Position numbers and translations under genes: made by a program. Under the pieces are notes generated by a model. That model did not search any database. It was not told the DNA's origin and saw only the letters and a list, made by a program, of their open reading frames with translations. Of a stretch of 16,778 nucleotides of DNA, positions 6,693 through 15,342 are shown in pieces. The number at the start of each line of letters is the position of its first letter. The stretch's first letter is position 1. The DNA is from Candidatus Omnitrophota bacterium (GTDB taxonomy: Bacteria; Omnitrophota; Gorgyraeia; Gygaellales; Profunditerraquicolaceae), in assembly GCA_028687205.1 (NCBI GenBank), contig JAQUAP010000027.1, positions 1 through 16,778 on the forward strand, in the 5' to 3' direction.

Positions 6693-8363
6693 TTATTCCC
6701 ACTCGATCGTCGCGGGCGGTTTGGAAGAGATATCATAGACAACGCGGTTTACGCCTTTTACTTCGTTGATTACGCGGTTGGATATCTTTTCCATTACTTC
6801 GTAGGGGAGTTTTACCCAATCCGCAGTCATGCCGTCAAAACTCGAGACGCAGCGCACAGCCACAACATTCTCATAGGTGCGTTCATCACCCATAATCCCC
6901 ACGCTCTTTATGGGAAGCAATATCGCAAAAGACTGCCAGACCTGTTCGTATAAACCGGCATCCCGTATCTCTTCAATAACCCGCCTATCAACTTCGCGCA
7001 GTATATTTAAGCGTTCATCGGTAACTTCGCCGATAATCCTTATAGCCAGGCCCGGCCCGGGGAAAGGCTGGCGATGGATTATCGCATCGGGTAAGCCTAA
7101 TTCCCTGCCTATAGCGCGCACCTCGTCTTTAAAGATTTCCCGCAGCGGCTCAATGAGTTTTAATTTCATATGGGCAGGAAGCCCTCCGACATTATGGTGG
7201 CTCTTTATCTTACGGCTGGGCGCTCCGCTCGCCGAGATAGATTCAATTACATCCGGGTAGAGCGTGCCTTGCGCCAGGTATTTTACCCCTCTGACCTTGT
7301 CTGCCTCTTCTTCAAAGGTTTTAATGAATTCGTCCCCGATTATCTTTCTCTTTTCTTCCGGGTCGGTTACGCCTTTTAAGCGGGCTAAAAATTTCTTGCT
7401 CCTGTCTACGTAATCTAAATTCAGGTGATAAATATCGCGGAAGATTTTTTTTACCTGTTCCGGTTCGTCTTTCCTGAGCAGGCCGTTATTGATAAAGATA
7501 CACCGGCTAGACCTGCCTATCGCTTTGTGCAATAATAATGCCGCCACAGACGAATCTACCCCTCCGCTTAAGCCTAAAACGACTTTATCGCGGCCGACAT
7601 TCTTTTTTATGCTTTCCAGCGACTCCTTAATAAACGACTGCATGGTCCAGCGGCCCAGGCATCCGCATATCTTAAATAAGAAATTGCTTAAAATCTGGTT
7701 TCCCTTTTCAGTATGCGTTACTTCGGGGTGGAACTGCACCGCAAAAATTTTTCTCTTGGGGTTGCTGATCGCAGCAACCGGGGCGTTGGTGGTATGGGCG
7801 CTGACATGAAAACCCGCAGGTACCTTGGTGACATAATCTCCGTGGCTGGCCCAGCAGGTAAAATTTCCCGGCATATGGCTGAATAAATCCCGGTTATCAT
7901 CTATAAATAATTCTATTTTGCCGTATTCGCGGCTCCTGGTATGCTTAACCTTGCCTCCGCACATCTCGGCGATAGCCTGCATACCGTAGCATATACCCAG
8001 GATGGGGACGCCTAATTTAAATATTCCTTTATCGGGAGCCGGGCTCTTCTTGCTGATAACCGAAGCCGGGCCGCCGGAGAGGATTAATCCTTTAGGGGAC
8101 ATACTCGCGATTTCTTTTGCCGGAGTATTAAAGGGGATTATCTTTGAGAAAACCTTGTTTTCCCTGACCCTGCGGGCGATTAATTGCGTGTACTGCGAAC
8201 CAAAATCCAGGATTAATACTGTCTGCCTGACTGTTTTGATTACGCTTTTGACTTTACTCTTAGCTTTACTCTTAGTTTTACCCCTGGCCTTAATCTTGAC
8301 CCTGCCCTTAACCCTGCCCTTAGCTTTAATCTTAGTTTTATTTTTAGTTTTTTTGGTTTTCAT
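6693..8363 (-). CDS. guaA: GMP synthase (glutamine-hydrolysing) with an unusual basic N-terminal tail
   Basis: Converts XMP, ATP and glutamine to GMP, the last step of guanine nucleotide synthesis. The class I glutaminase domain starts at VLILDFGSQYTQLIARRVRE (49-68), with catalytic C125 in GICYG and the H212/E214 pair in FHPEV. The ATP pyrophosphatase P-loop is SGGVDSS (266-272). The C-terminal dimerisation domain ends with the universal KPPATIEWE. The odd part is residues 1-46, ahead of the normal start: 18 Lys and 4 Arg, no acidic residue, with a tetrapeptide period of the form K-x-K-x. No ATG, GTG or TTG lies between this tail and the glutaminase domain, so the tail must be translated unless a non-standard start or a sequence error is involved. 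It begins 1 base after the guaB3 stop, and GuaB3 would supply its XMP substrate. Confidence 0.97.
   Translation of the reverse strand: MKTKKTKNKTKIKAKGRVKGRVKIKARGKTKSKAKSKVKSVIKTVRQTVLILDFGSQYTQLIARRVRENKVFSKIIPFNTPAKEIASMSPKGLILSGGPASVISKKSPAPDKGIFKLGVPILGICYGMQAIAEMCGGKVKHTRSREYGKIELFIDDNRDLFSHMPGNFTCWASHGDYVTKVPAGFHVSAHTTNAPVAAISNPKRKIFAVQFHPEVTHTEKGNQILSNFLFKICGCLGRWTMQSFIKESLESIKKNVGRDKVVLGLSGGVDSSVAALLLHKAIGRSSRCIFINNGLLRKDEPEQVKKIFRDIYHLNLDYVDRSKKFLARLKGVTDPEEKRKIIGDEFIKTFEEEADKVRGVKYLAQGTLYPDVIESISASGAPSRKIKSHHNVGGLPAHMKLKLIEPLREIFKDEVRAIGRELGLPDAIIHRQPFPGPGLAIRIIGEVTDERLNILREVDRRVIEEIRDAGLYEQVWQSFAILLPIKSVGIMGDERTYENVVAVRCVSSFDGMTADWVKLPYEVMEKISNRVINEVKGVNRVVYDISSKPPATIEWE
8250..8345 (-). 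repeat. 12-bp tandem repeat encoding the basic tail of GuaA
   Basis: Eight consecutive degenerate 12-base units encode codons 7-38 of guaA: KNKT, KIKA, KGRV, KGRV, KIKA, RGKT, KSKA, KSKV. Neighbouring copies differ by one or a few bases: AAGGGCAGGGTT is followed by AAGGGCAGGGTC, and AAGAGTAAAGCT by AAGAGTAAAGTC. The pattern suggests growth by slippage or unequal exchange under selection for alternating basic residues. On the opposite strand the same bases read as Leu-rich hydrophobic sequence, which is a by-product. Confidence 0.85.
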
Positions 8364-8364
8364 T

Positions 8365-9525
8365 TTATTTACCCATCCCTACTCTCTGCCCGACCTGGAA
8401 AATTTTTCCTTCGGTCTGGATTGAAGGCGCGATAATAATCTCAACGTCATGCATCTCTTTTAAGTTTGCAGCTCCCAATGAACCCATGGAGGTCTTAAGC
8501 GCGCCCATTAAATTCTGTGAGCCGTCATCAACCCTGGCCGGCCCAAAAAGGATTTCTTTTAACGAGCCGGTAGTGCCGACATGAATGCGCGTGCCGCGCG
8601 GTAAATTCACATGGGAAGTAGCCATGCCCCAGTGGAAACCTCTCCCCGGGGCTTCCTTGGCGCGGGCAAAGCTGGAGCCGATCATGACCGCGTCTGCTCC
8701 GCAGGCAAAGGCCTTACAGATATCTCCGCCGCGGTTCATCCCGCCGTCTGTAATAATAGGTATGTATCTGCCTGTCCGTTTGTAATAAAAATCGCGCGCG
8801 CCGGCAGCATCTACGGTCGCGGTTACCTGCGGCACGCCTATCCCCAATACTCCGCGGGTGGTGCAGGCCGCGCCTGGCCCGACGCCGATGAGCAGGCCGC
8901 TTGTGCCGGTCTCCATAAGCTCTACCGTTGTTTCGTAAGTTACGCAGTTGCCTAAAATAACCGGAATTTTTGTAGCTTTACAGAATTTATACAAGTCTAA
9001 CGTCTTATATTCTTTGGCGATATGCTTGGTAGTTGTGACTGTGGATTGGATGACAAAGATATCCGCGCCGCTGGCGATGGCAAGCTTAGAGAATTTCTCG
9101 GCATTAGCCGGGATACAGCTTACTACTGCCGTGCCTTTTTTCTTCTTTATCTCGGCCACTCTTTTGGAGATTAGCTTCTCTTTTATGGGAGTGGTGTATA
9201 CTGACTGGATTAACTGGGTGGCTTTCTGGGGATTAGCCTTGGCAATCTCTTTTAATACGCTATCCGGGTTTTCATAACGGGTCTGGACGCCGTCCAGGTT
9301 CAGGACCGCTATGCCGCCTAAGTTTGACATTTCCACGGCGAAGTTAACATCTACTACACCGTCCATAGCCGCAGCGAGTATGGGCACCTTGAATTTCTTA
9401 GCGTCTATTTCAAAAGATATTTCTACTTCATTGGGATTAACTGTCTGTGAGCCGGGCACAAGCGCGATTTCATCGAACCCGTAGCATCTGCGGCTACGCC
9501 TGCCAATACCTATCCATTCTGCCAT
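8365..9525 (-). CDS. guaB3: GuaB3-family IMP dehydrogenase without CBS domains
   Basis: A 386-residue TIM-barrel protein that reads as the GuaB3 branch, not as canonical GuaB (about 490 residues with two CBS domains). It starts with IGIGRRSRRCYGFDEIALVP, contains AAAMDGVV (51-58) and the catalytic loop GVGPGAACTTRGVLGIG (215-231, nucleophile C221), the phosphate-binding DGGMNRGGD (260-268), and EAPGRGFHWGMATSHVNLPRGTR, typical of GuaB3. There is no CBS pair. The family enzyme oxidises IMP to XMP with NAD. Being directly ahead of guaA supports that role here. It is the first gene after a consensus promoter; ribosome site GAGGAG lies 9 bases before ATG. CBS loss would remove the usual nucleotide-mediated control. 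Whether a second, canonical guaB exists elsewhere cannot be seen. Confidence 0.93.
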   Translation of the reverse strand: MAEWIGIGRRSRRCYGFDEIALVPGSQTVNPNEVEISFEIDAKKFKVPILAAAMDGVVDVNFAVEMSNLGGIAVLNLDGVQTRYENPDSVLKEIAKANPQKATQLIQSVYTTPIKEKLISKRVAEIKKKKGTAVVSCIPANAEKFSKLAIASGADIFVIQSTVTTTKHIAKEYKTLDLYKFCKATKIPVILGNCVTYETTVELMETGTSGLLIGVGPGAACTTRGVLGIGVPQVTATVDAAGARDFYYKRTGRYIPIITDGGMNRGGDICKAFACGADAVMIGSSFARAKEAPGRGFHWGMATSHVNLPRGTRIHVGTTGSLKEILFGPARVDDGSQNLMGALKTSMGSLGAANLKEMHDVEIIIAPSIQTEGKIFQVGQRVGMGK

Positions 9526-9612
9526 TTTATAAGTCTCCTCTTATGTATAAGTTATTGTTTAACAATGGGTTACAGATTTTTACCTCTTTTTTGAATAGTG
9601 CCAACGAAAGGA
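9526..9612 (-). promoter_or_regulatory. Leader of the guaB3-guaA-dnaE transcript, about 86 bases
   Basis: Predicted from the promoter position. It contains the ribosome site GAGGAG (9540-9535) and a short perfect inverted repeat, ATTGTT-T-AACAAT on the plus strand (9554-9566), that could be an operator or a weak hairpin. It is too short for, and does not resemble, a purine or guanine riboswitch. The leader itself is inferred; the inverted repeat is seen. Confidence 0.4.
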
Positions 9613-9618
9613 TAGCAA

Positions 9619-9647
9619 ATTCTACACCAGAGAAGGCCGTTTGTCAA
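9619..9647 (-). promoter_or_regulatory. Sigma70-type promoter for guaB3-guaA-dnaE
   Basis: On the minus strand TTGACA (9647-9642) is followed by a 17-base spacer and TAGAAT (9624-9619), matching 6/6 and 5/6 of consensus. The -35 box begins 2 bases beyond the T-rich tail of the groEL terminator hairpin, so the two operons are separated by a very compact stop-and-restart unit. Confidence 0.82.
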
Positions 9648-9649
9648 GT

Positions 9650-9689
9650 AAAATAAAGGGGACGGTTCTGTTTTTTTAGAACCGTCCCC
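9650..9689 (-). terminator. Perfect 12-bp hairpin with T-rich tail after groEL; possible REP-like palindrome
   Basis: Arms GGGGACGGTTCT and AGAACCGTCCCC (9658-9669 and 9678-9689) pair without mismatch around an 8-base loop. Read on the minus strand, the stem is followed by TTTATTTT (9657-9650), so it fits an intrinsic terminator about 28 bases after the groEL stop. The same arm sequence, as I recall, recurs in many bacterial genomes near REP-associated IS200-like transposases, so the hairpin may have been delivered by a mobile palindrome and then used as a terminator. Confidence 0.8.
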
Positions 9690-9716
9690 CCGGTTTACTT
9701 ATTTAACTCTATGAGC

Positions 9717-11378
<1,662 letters not shown>

Positions 11379-11383
11379 CAAAT

Positions 11384-11390
11384 CCTCCTT
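11384..11390 (-). promoter_or_regulatory. Ribosome binding site deciding the groEL start
   Basis: AAGGAGG on the minus strand, sharing bases with the groES TAA. It lies 5 bases before the ATG at 11378 and 2 bases before an in-frame TTG, which argues for the ATG. Confidence 0.75.
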
Positions 11391-11679
11391 ATTTTATTAT
11401 CGCCAAGATATCTTCTTCGCGCATAATCAATAATTCTTCGCCTTCTTTGGTCGTAATTTCATTACCGGAATATTTACCGTATAATACCTTGTCGCCGACC
11501 TTGACTTCCGGAGCTGAAACCGTGCCATTATCTAAAACCTTACCCTTGCCTACCGCGACTACCTTACCCTCCTGGGGTTTCTCTTTTGCCGTATCCGGCA
11601 GGACTATCCCGCCTTTTGTCTTAGCCTCTGCTTCCAAAGGCTTGACCACCACGCGATCTCCCAATGGTTTAATATCCAT
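11389..11679 (-). CDS. groES: Co-chaperonin GroES (Cpn10)
   Basis: Heptameric lid of the GroEL chamber. The 96-residue protein reads MDIKPLGDRVVVKPLEAEAKTKGGIVLPDTAKEKP, with the mobile loop around KTKGGIVLPD that contacts GroEL, then GKVVAVGKGK and VGDKVLYGKYSGNEI, matching GroES throughout. A longer frame opens with GTG at 11688, but that codon lies inside the ribosome site; AAGGGAGG at 11688-11695 is 8 bases before the ATG at 11679, which is the start chosen. It is the first gene of the groESL operon, with promoter and CIRCE just upstream. Confidence 0.97.
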   Translation of the reverse strand: MDIKPLGDRVVVKPLEAEAKTKGGIVLPDTAKEKPQEGKVVAVGKGKVLDNGTVSAPEVKVGDKVLYGKYSGNEITTKEGEELLIMREEDILAIIK

Positions 11680-11687
11680 AACATCCA

Positions 11688-11695
11688 CCTCCCTT
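11688..11695 (-). promoter_or_regulatory. Ribosome binding site deciding the groES start
   Basis: AAGGGAGG on the minus strand, 8 bases before ATG at 11679. The alternative GTG start at 11686-11688 overlaps it and would have no site of its own. Confidence 0.78.
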
Positions 11696-11710
11696 AAAAA
11701 TTGGTTTATT

Positions 11711-11737
11711 TTAGCACTTAATTCCCGAGAGTGCTAA
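11711..11737 (-). promoter_or_regulatory. CIRCE element (HrcA operator) ahead of groES
   Basis: On the minus strand TTAGCACTC, 9 bases, AAGTGCTAA. This is the classical CIRCE inverted repeat with one deviation (A in place of G at the first base of the second arm). It starts on the last base of the -10 box and covers the expected transcription start, so bound HrcA would block RNA polymerase. HrcA itself is not in the window. Confidence 0.94.
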
Positions 11738-11764
11738 TTATAATTAAAAAAAAATCCTTGTCAA
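11737..11764 (-). promoter_or_regulatory. Sigma70-type promoter for groES-groEL
   Basis: On the minus strand TTGACA (11764-11759), a 16-base A/T-rich spacer with a run of nine T, then TATAAT (11742-11737), both hexamers perfect. The -35 box overlaps the coaX stop codon. Heat-shock induction is therefore expected by HrcA derepression at the adjacent CIRCE and not by a sigma32-type promoter. Confidence 0.88.
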
Positions 11765-12501
11765 GTATTTTTTTGCTGCAGAAAAAGCATATTTAATCCT
11801 TTTAGGGTTAGACGGATATCTTTACCGTCCAGGCTGCGGCAATACCTGGAGATTAAGCCAATATTCCCGCCGGTGCCGATGGCTTTTGTTTTTTTGCCTA
11901 ACTTATGCTTCAGGCGCGCTATTAAGTTATCGGTCAAAGCGCTAAATCCATAGATAATGCCGCTAAGCATACTGCTTTTAGTATCCCTGCCGATAAATTC
12001 TTTTGGCCCCTCCAATTTTATTTTAGGAAGCAGCGCTGTGCGCGCGTTCAATGCCTCTAAAGAAATACGTAATCCGGGGAGGATCATCCCTCCGCGGTAT
12101 TCTTTTTTCTTTGATATAACATCAAAGGTAACCGCCGTGCCAAAATCAACAACTACCAGGGGCGCTCCGTAAAGCTTAACCCCAGCGTAGGCATTTACCA
12201 GGCGGTCCTGGCCGACAGCTTTAGGGTTGCGGTAGAGGTTCTTTATGGGAACGCGGATATGTTTACCTATAATCTGCGGCTGCCTGCCTAAAAGACTCCT
12301 TAAATCTCTTTCTATCTTCCGGGTTACCGGAGGAACAACGCTGCAGATTATGGCATTATCGATTTTAAGCTTACGCAGGTTTTGCCTTAAATTACGCAAG
12401 TTATAATCCTGCGTAGGGATATTAAAGCAGTGTTTAATCCTGTCCGCCCTGAATAACCTAAATGTAATATTAGTATTACCTATATCAATAGCCAGTAGCA
12501 C
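11761..12501 (-). CDS. coaX: Type III pantothenate kinase
   Basis: Phosphorylates pantothenate, the first committed step of coenzyme A synthesis. The 246-residue ASKHA-fold protein shows DIGNTN (6-11, phosphate loop), GQDRLVNA (97-104, pantothenate site), VVVDFGTAVTFD (116-127) and GGMILPG (137-143), then GTGGN near the C-terminus, in the family order and spacing. It starts with GTG: an in-frame stop lies two codons upstream and AAGGGAG sits 7 bases ahead, so no other start is likely. The first 17 bases overlap the uvrB end, indicating coupled translation as the last gene of the valS-nadC-uvrB-coaX operon. Its stop codon lies within the -35 box of the groES promoter, and no terminator separates them. 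Confidence 0.96.
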   Translation of the reverse strand: MLLAIDIGNTNITFRLFRADRIKHCFNIPTQDYNLRNLRQNLRKLKIDNAIICSVVPPVTRKIERDLRSLLGRQPQIIGKHIRVPIKNLYRNPKAVGQDRLVNAYAGVKLYGAPLVVVDFGTAVTFDVISKKKEYRGGMILPGLRISLEALNARTALLPKIKLEGPKEFIGRDTKSSMLSGIIYGFSALTDNLIARLKHKLGKKTKAIGTGGNIGLISRYCRSLDGKDIRLTLKGLNMLFLQQKNT

Positions 12502-14458
12502 TTTTTAGCTCCCTTACCTTATCCCTTATCACGGCTGCCTGCTCAAACTGCAGGTTGCGAGCGGCTAGCTCCATCTCATATTCTAACTCGGAAATATACT
12601 TACGCAACTCATATTCGTCCCTGGCTTCACCGGTAAGGTTGACGACGAATTCTTCTGCCTGCGCCAGGTCTTCAATGCCCTCTTTGATCGCTTTTTGGAT
12701 TGAGCGCGCGGTAATCTTATTCCGGGCGTTAAATTCCAGTTGCGTCTTGCGCCTGCGGTTGCATTCGCTAATCGCCTTGCGCATTGAGCCGGTAATGGTA
12801 TCTGCGTACATAATCACTTTGCCGTTAATATTACGGGCGGCGCGGCCGGCAACCTGGATTAAGCTGGTTGCCGAGCGCAAAAATCCTTCTTTATCGGCAT
12901 CCAGGATAGCGACCAGCGCAACCTCCGGCAGGTCCAGGCCTTCCCTTAAAAGATTTATCCCTACCAGGCAGTCAAACTCTTTTTTTCTTAAATCCCTTAA
13001 GATTTTGGAGCGTTCAATCGTCTGTATTTCAGAATGCAGGTACCTTACCTTAAGGCCTTTTTCCTGTAAATAAGCGGTCAAATCCTCAGCTATGCGCTTG
13101 GTTAAGGTAGTGACGAGTACCCGTTCGCCGACTTTAGCGCGCTGCTTCACCTCTTCAATCAGATCCTCGACCTGGTTTTGCGTAGGCTTAATGACAATCT
13201 CCGGGTCAACCAGGCCCGTAGGCCGGATGATCTGCTGGATAACTCTATCCGCGCTCTTTTTAATCTCATATTCCTCAGGCGTAGCAGAGACAAAAACCAC
13301 TTCTTTAATTAAATTATTAAATTCCTCAAATTTTAACGGCCGGTTATCTAAGCAAGAAGGCAGCCGAAAGCCATAGCCTACCAGCACTTCTTTCCTGGCC
13401 CTGTCCCCTTCATACATACTGCGTAGCTGCGGCAGGGTCACGTGCGATTCGTCGATTACGGTTAAAAAATCTTCCGGGAAATAGTCAATCAATGAATATG
13501 GCCGCGAGCCCGCTGGCCTGCCTGAGAGGTGGCGGGAATAATTTTCTATACCGTGGCAATAACCGATCTCTTTTAACATCTCTAAATCATACCTGGTCCT
13601 GGACTCAAGGCGCTGGGCCTCCAGCAATTTATTTTTGGACCTTAAAAATTTAAGCTGCTCGGCTAACTCCAGCCGGATAGAAGCGAGGCTGGAATTGATA
13701 TTCTCCTCTGAAATAATAAAATGCTTAGCCGGGTAAACCGCGGCTTTATCTAACGCGCTTAATATTTCGCCGGAGACAGGGTTGAATTCCAGGATTTTTT
13801 CGATTATGTCGCCGTTTAATTCCAGGCGCAAGGCCTTTTCCTGGTAGGAGGGATATATTTCCAGCACATCTCCCCTGACCCTTAACTTTCCCCGGATAAA
13901 TTCATAATCGTTTCTCTCGTATTGGATATGTATAAATTTGGCGATTAAGTCGTCCCGGCTTACTGCCTGGCCTTTTTCAAGCAGGACAAGCATCTCGCGG
14001 TAATTCTGCGGGTCGCCCAGGTTATAAATACAGGAGACCGAGGCAACAATGATGACGTCTTTGCGGCTCATTAAGGAAGTGGTAGCGCTCAGGCGCAGCC
14101 GGTCAAGCCGCTCGTTGATGGAGGAGTCTTTTTCAATATAGGTATCCGTGGATGGGATATAGGCTTCAGGCTGGTAATAATCATAGTAGCTTACAAAATA
14201 CTCTACCGCGTTATGCGGAAAAAACTCCTTAAATTCCGAATAGAGCTGGGCAGCTAAGGTCTTATTGTGCGAGATAACTAAGGTGGGTAAGTTTAATTTG
14301 GCAATGAGATTGGCGAGGGTAAAGGTTTTTCCCGAACCGGTAACGCCAAGGAGCGTGGAATAGCGCCGGCCTGAAAGGAGGGCCGCGGTTAATTCTTTGA
14401 TCGCCTTGGGCTGGTCGCCGCAGGGCTTATAGGTTGAAACAAGTTTAAAACCGGACAA
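12485..14458 (-). CDS. uvrB: Excinuclease ABC subunit B
   Basis: Damage-verifying helicase-like subunit of nucleotide excision repair, handing DNA from UvrA to UvrC. At 657 residues it is full length. Visible are Walker A GVTGSGKT (38-45), the damage-probing beta-hairpin region YYDYYQPEAYIPSTDTYIEKD (91-111), Walker B with DESH (336-339), helicase motifs GINLLREGLDLPEVALVAILDADKEGFLRS and the QVAGRAARN motif, and a C-terminal UVR helix pair (ISELEYEMELAARNLQFEQAAVIRDKVRELK) for UvrC contact. The start is TTG, 2 bases after the nadC stop, with GAGG about 10 bases ahead inside nadC; no ATG or GTG precedes the conserved YKPCGDQPKAI. It overlaps coaX by 17 bases. No SOS-type operator is visible, as expected for an internal operon gene. 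Confidence 0.98.
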   Translation of the reverse strand: MSGFKLVSTYKPCGDQPKAIKELTAALLSGRRYSTLLGVTGSGKTFTLANLIAKLNLPTLVISHNKTLAAQLYSEFKEFFPHNAVEYFVSYYDYYQPEAYIPSTDTYIEKDSSINERLDRLRLSATTSLMSRKDVIIVASVSCIYNLGDPQNYREMLVLLEKGQAVSRDDLIAKFIHIQYERNDYEFIRGKLRVRGDVLEIYPSYQEKALRLELNGDIIEKILEFNPVSGEILSALDKAAVYPAKHFIISEENINSSLASIRLELAEQLKFLRSKNKLLEAQRLESRTRYDLEMLKEIGYCHGIENYSRHLSGRPAGSRPYSLIDYFPEDFLTVIDESHVTLPQLRSMYEGDRARKEVLVGYGFRLPSCLDNRPLKFEEFNNLIKEVVFVSATPEEYEIKKSADRVIQQIIRPTGLVDPEIVIKPTQNQVEDLIEEVKQRAKVGERVLVTTLTKRIAEDLTAYLQEKGLKVRYLHSEIQTIERSKILRDLRKKEFDCLVGINLLREGLDLPEVALVAILDADKEGFLRSATSLIQVAGRAARNINGKVIMYADTITGSMRKAISECNRRRKTQLEFNARNKITARSIQKAIKEGIEDLAQAEEFVVNLTGEARDEYELRKYISELEYEMELAARNLQFEQAAVIRDKVRELKSATGY

Positions 14459-14460
14459 CT

Positions 14461-15342
14461 TTACTTGACCTCTAAACTCATATCCACGGTTTTAATCGAA
14501 TGCGTCAGCTCGCCGATAGATATAATATCTACTCCCGTCGCGGCGATCTTTCTTACGGAATCAAAATCAACTCCGCCGCTGGCTTCCAGCATGGTCGGAG
14601 GATGGTGGCTTTTAAACTCGGTATTGTCCCGGATCTTTACCGCCTCTTTTATATCTTCCAGGCTCATATTATCCAGCATAATCACATCCGGCTTAAAATA
14701 GAGGGCGTGCCTGAATTCATCCAGGTTCTGCACTTCTATTTCTATTTTAAAGCCTTTGGGTACGCTGGGTAATTTTTCGTAGCCCTCGGTGACCTTGATA
14801 TGGTTATCTTTTATCAGGATCATCTCATCCAGGCCCATACGGTGGTTATGCCCTCCGCCTACGCGCACGGCATACTTTTGCAGCTCCCTTAATCCGGGAA
14901 GCGTCTTGCGGGTATCGGTAAGCTTGGTCTTGTAAGGTTCGATCTGCTCGACATATTCCCTGGTCTTGGTGGCTATTCCCGAGAGCATACTCAACAGGTT
15001 AAGCGCGACCCTCTCCGAGCTTAAGATACTGGTGGCTTTTCCGGAAATCCGGGCAATGACTTTACCCGGCTTTACTACCTGGCCTTCGTCAACCATGGGC
15101 TTGAATATAATCGAGGAATCAATGGCTTTAAAAACATTTCTCGCCACGTCTATTCCGCAGATGACCGCTTTTTCCTTGACTATAATATGCGCGCTGATTG
15201 TCTTATCCTTGGGGATAGTCAGCTGGGTGGTAATATCTCCCCTGCCGATATCTTCGATTAAAGCGTGTCGGACGATGTAATCTAATTTTTCCGGGTCAAG
15301 CCGGGGCTCTTTTTCAGAAAGAAAATGCTTATTTGAGGGCAT
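14461..15342 (-). CDS. nadC: Nicotinate-nucleotide pyrophosphorylase (carboxylating), quinolinate phosphoribosyltransferase
   Basis: Makes nicotinate mononucleotide from quinolinate and PRPP in de novo NAD synthesis. The 293-residue protein has EDIGRGDITT (30-39), ERVALNLLSMLSGIAT (110-125), the active-site run DTRKTLPGLRELQKYAV (143-159) followed by GGGHNHRMGL, IKDNHI (177-182), EIEVQ (201-205), MLDNM and EASGG (253-257), all diagnostic for NadC over the related ModD. The ATG lies 14 bases inside the end of valS, with AAGGAG 6 bases ahead. nadA and nadB are not in the window. Confidence 0.97.
   Translation of the reverse strand: MPSNKHFLSEKEPRLDPEKLDYIVRHALIEDIGRGDITTQLTIPKDKTISAHIIVKEKAVICGIDVARNVFKAIDSSIIFKPMVDEGQVVKPGKVIARISGKATSILSSERVALNLLSMLSGIATKTREYVEQIEPYKTKLTDTRKTLPGLRELQKYAVRVGGGHNHRMGLDEMILIKDNHIKVTEGYEKLPSVPKGFKIEIEVQNLDEFRHALYFKPDVIMLDNMSLEDIKEAVKIRDNTEFKSHHPPTMLEASGGVDFDSVRKIAATGVDIISIGELTHSIKTVDMSLEVK

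Noticed and set aside
8002..8424. Plus-strand frame with a long Leu-rich hydrophobic, membrane-like stretch
   Set aside because: It is the exact complement of the guaA N-terminal Lys repeat plus the glutaminase start. Hydrophobicity is the automatic reverse reading of AAA/AAG-rich codons, and no convincing ribosome site was identified.
9526..9612. Possible purine or guanine riboswitch ahead of guaB3
   Set aside because: The leader is only about 86 bases, lacks the conserved purine-aptamer core and three-way junction arms, and contains no terminator between promoter and gene.
11679..11688. GTG start for groES three codons upstream
   Set aside because: It overlaps the ribosome binding site itself; the ATG at 11679 has ideal spacing and gives the normal GroES N-terminus.
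12555..13073. A 172-codon plus-strand frame inside uvrB
   Set aside because: It is antisense to highly conserved uvrB helicase motifs, with Ser/Leu/Arg-rich composition typical of a shadow frame and no recognisable domain.
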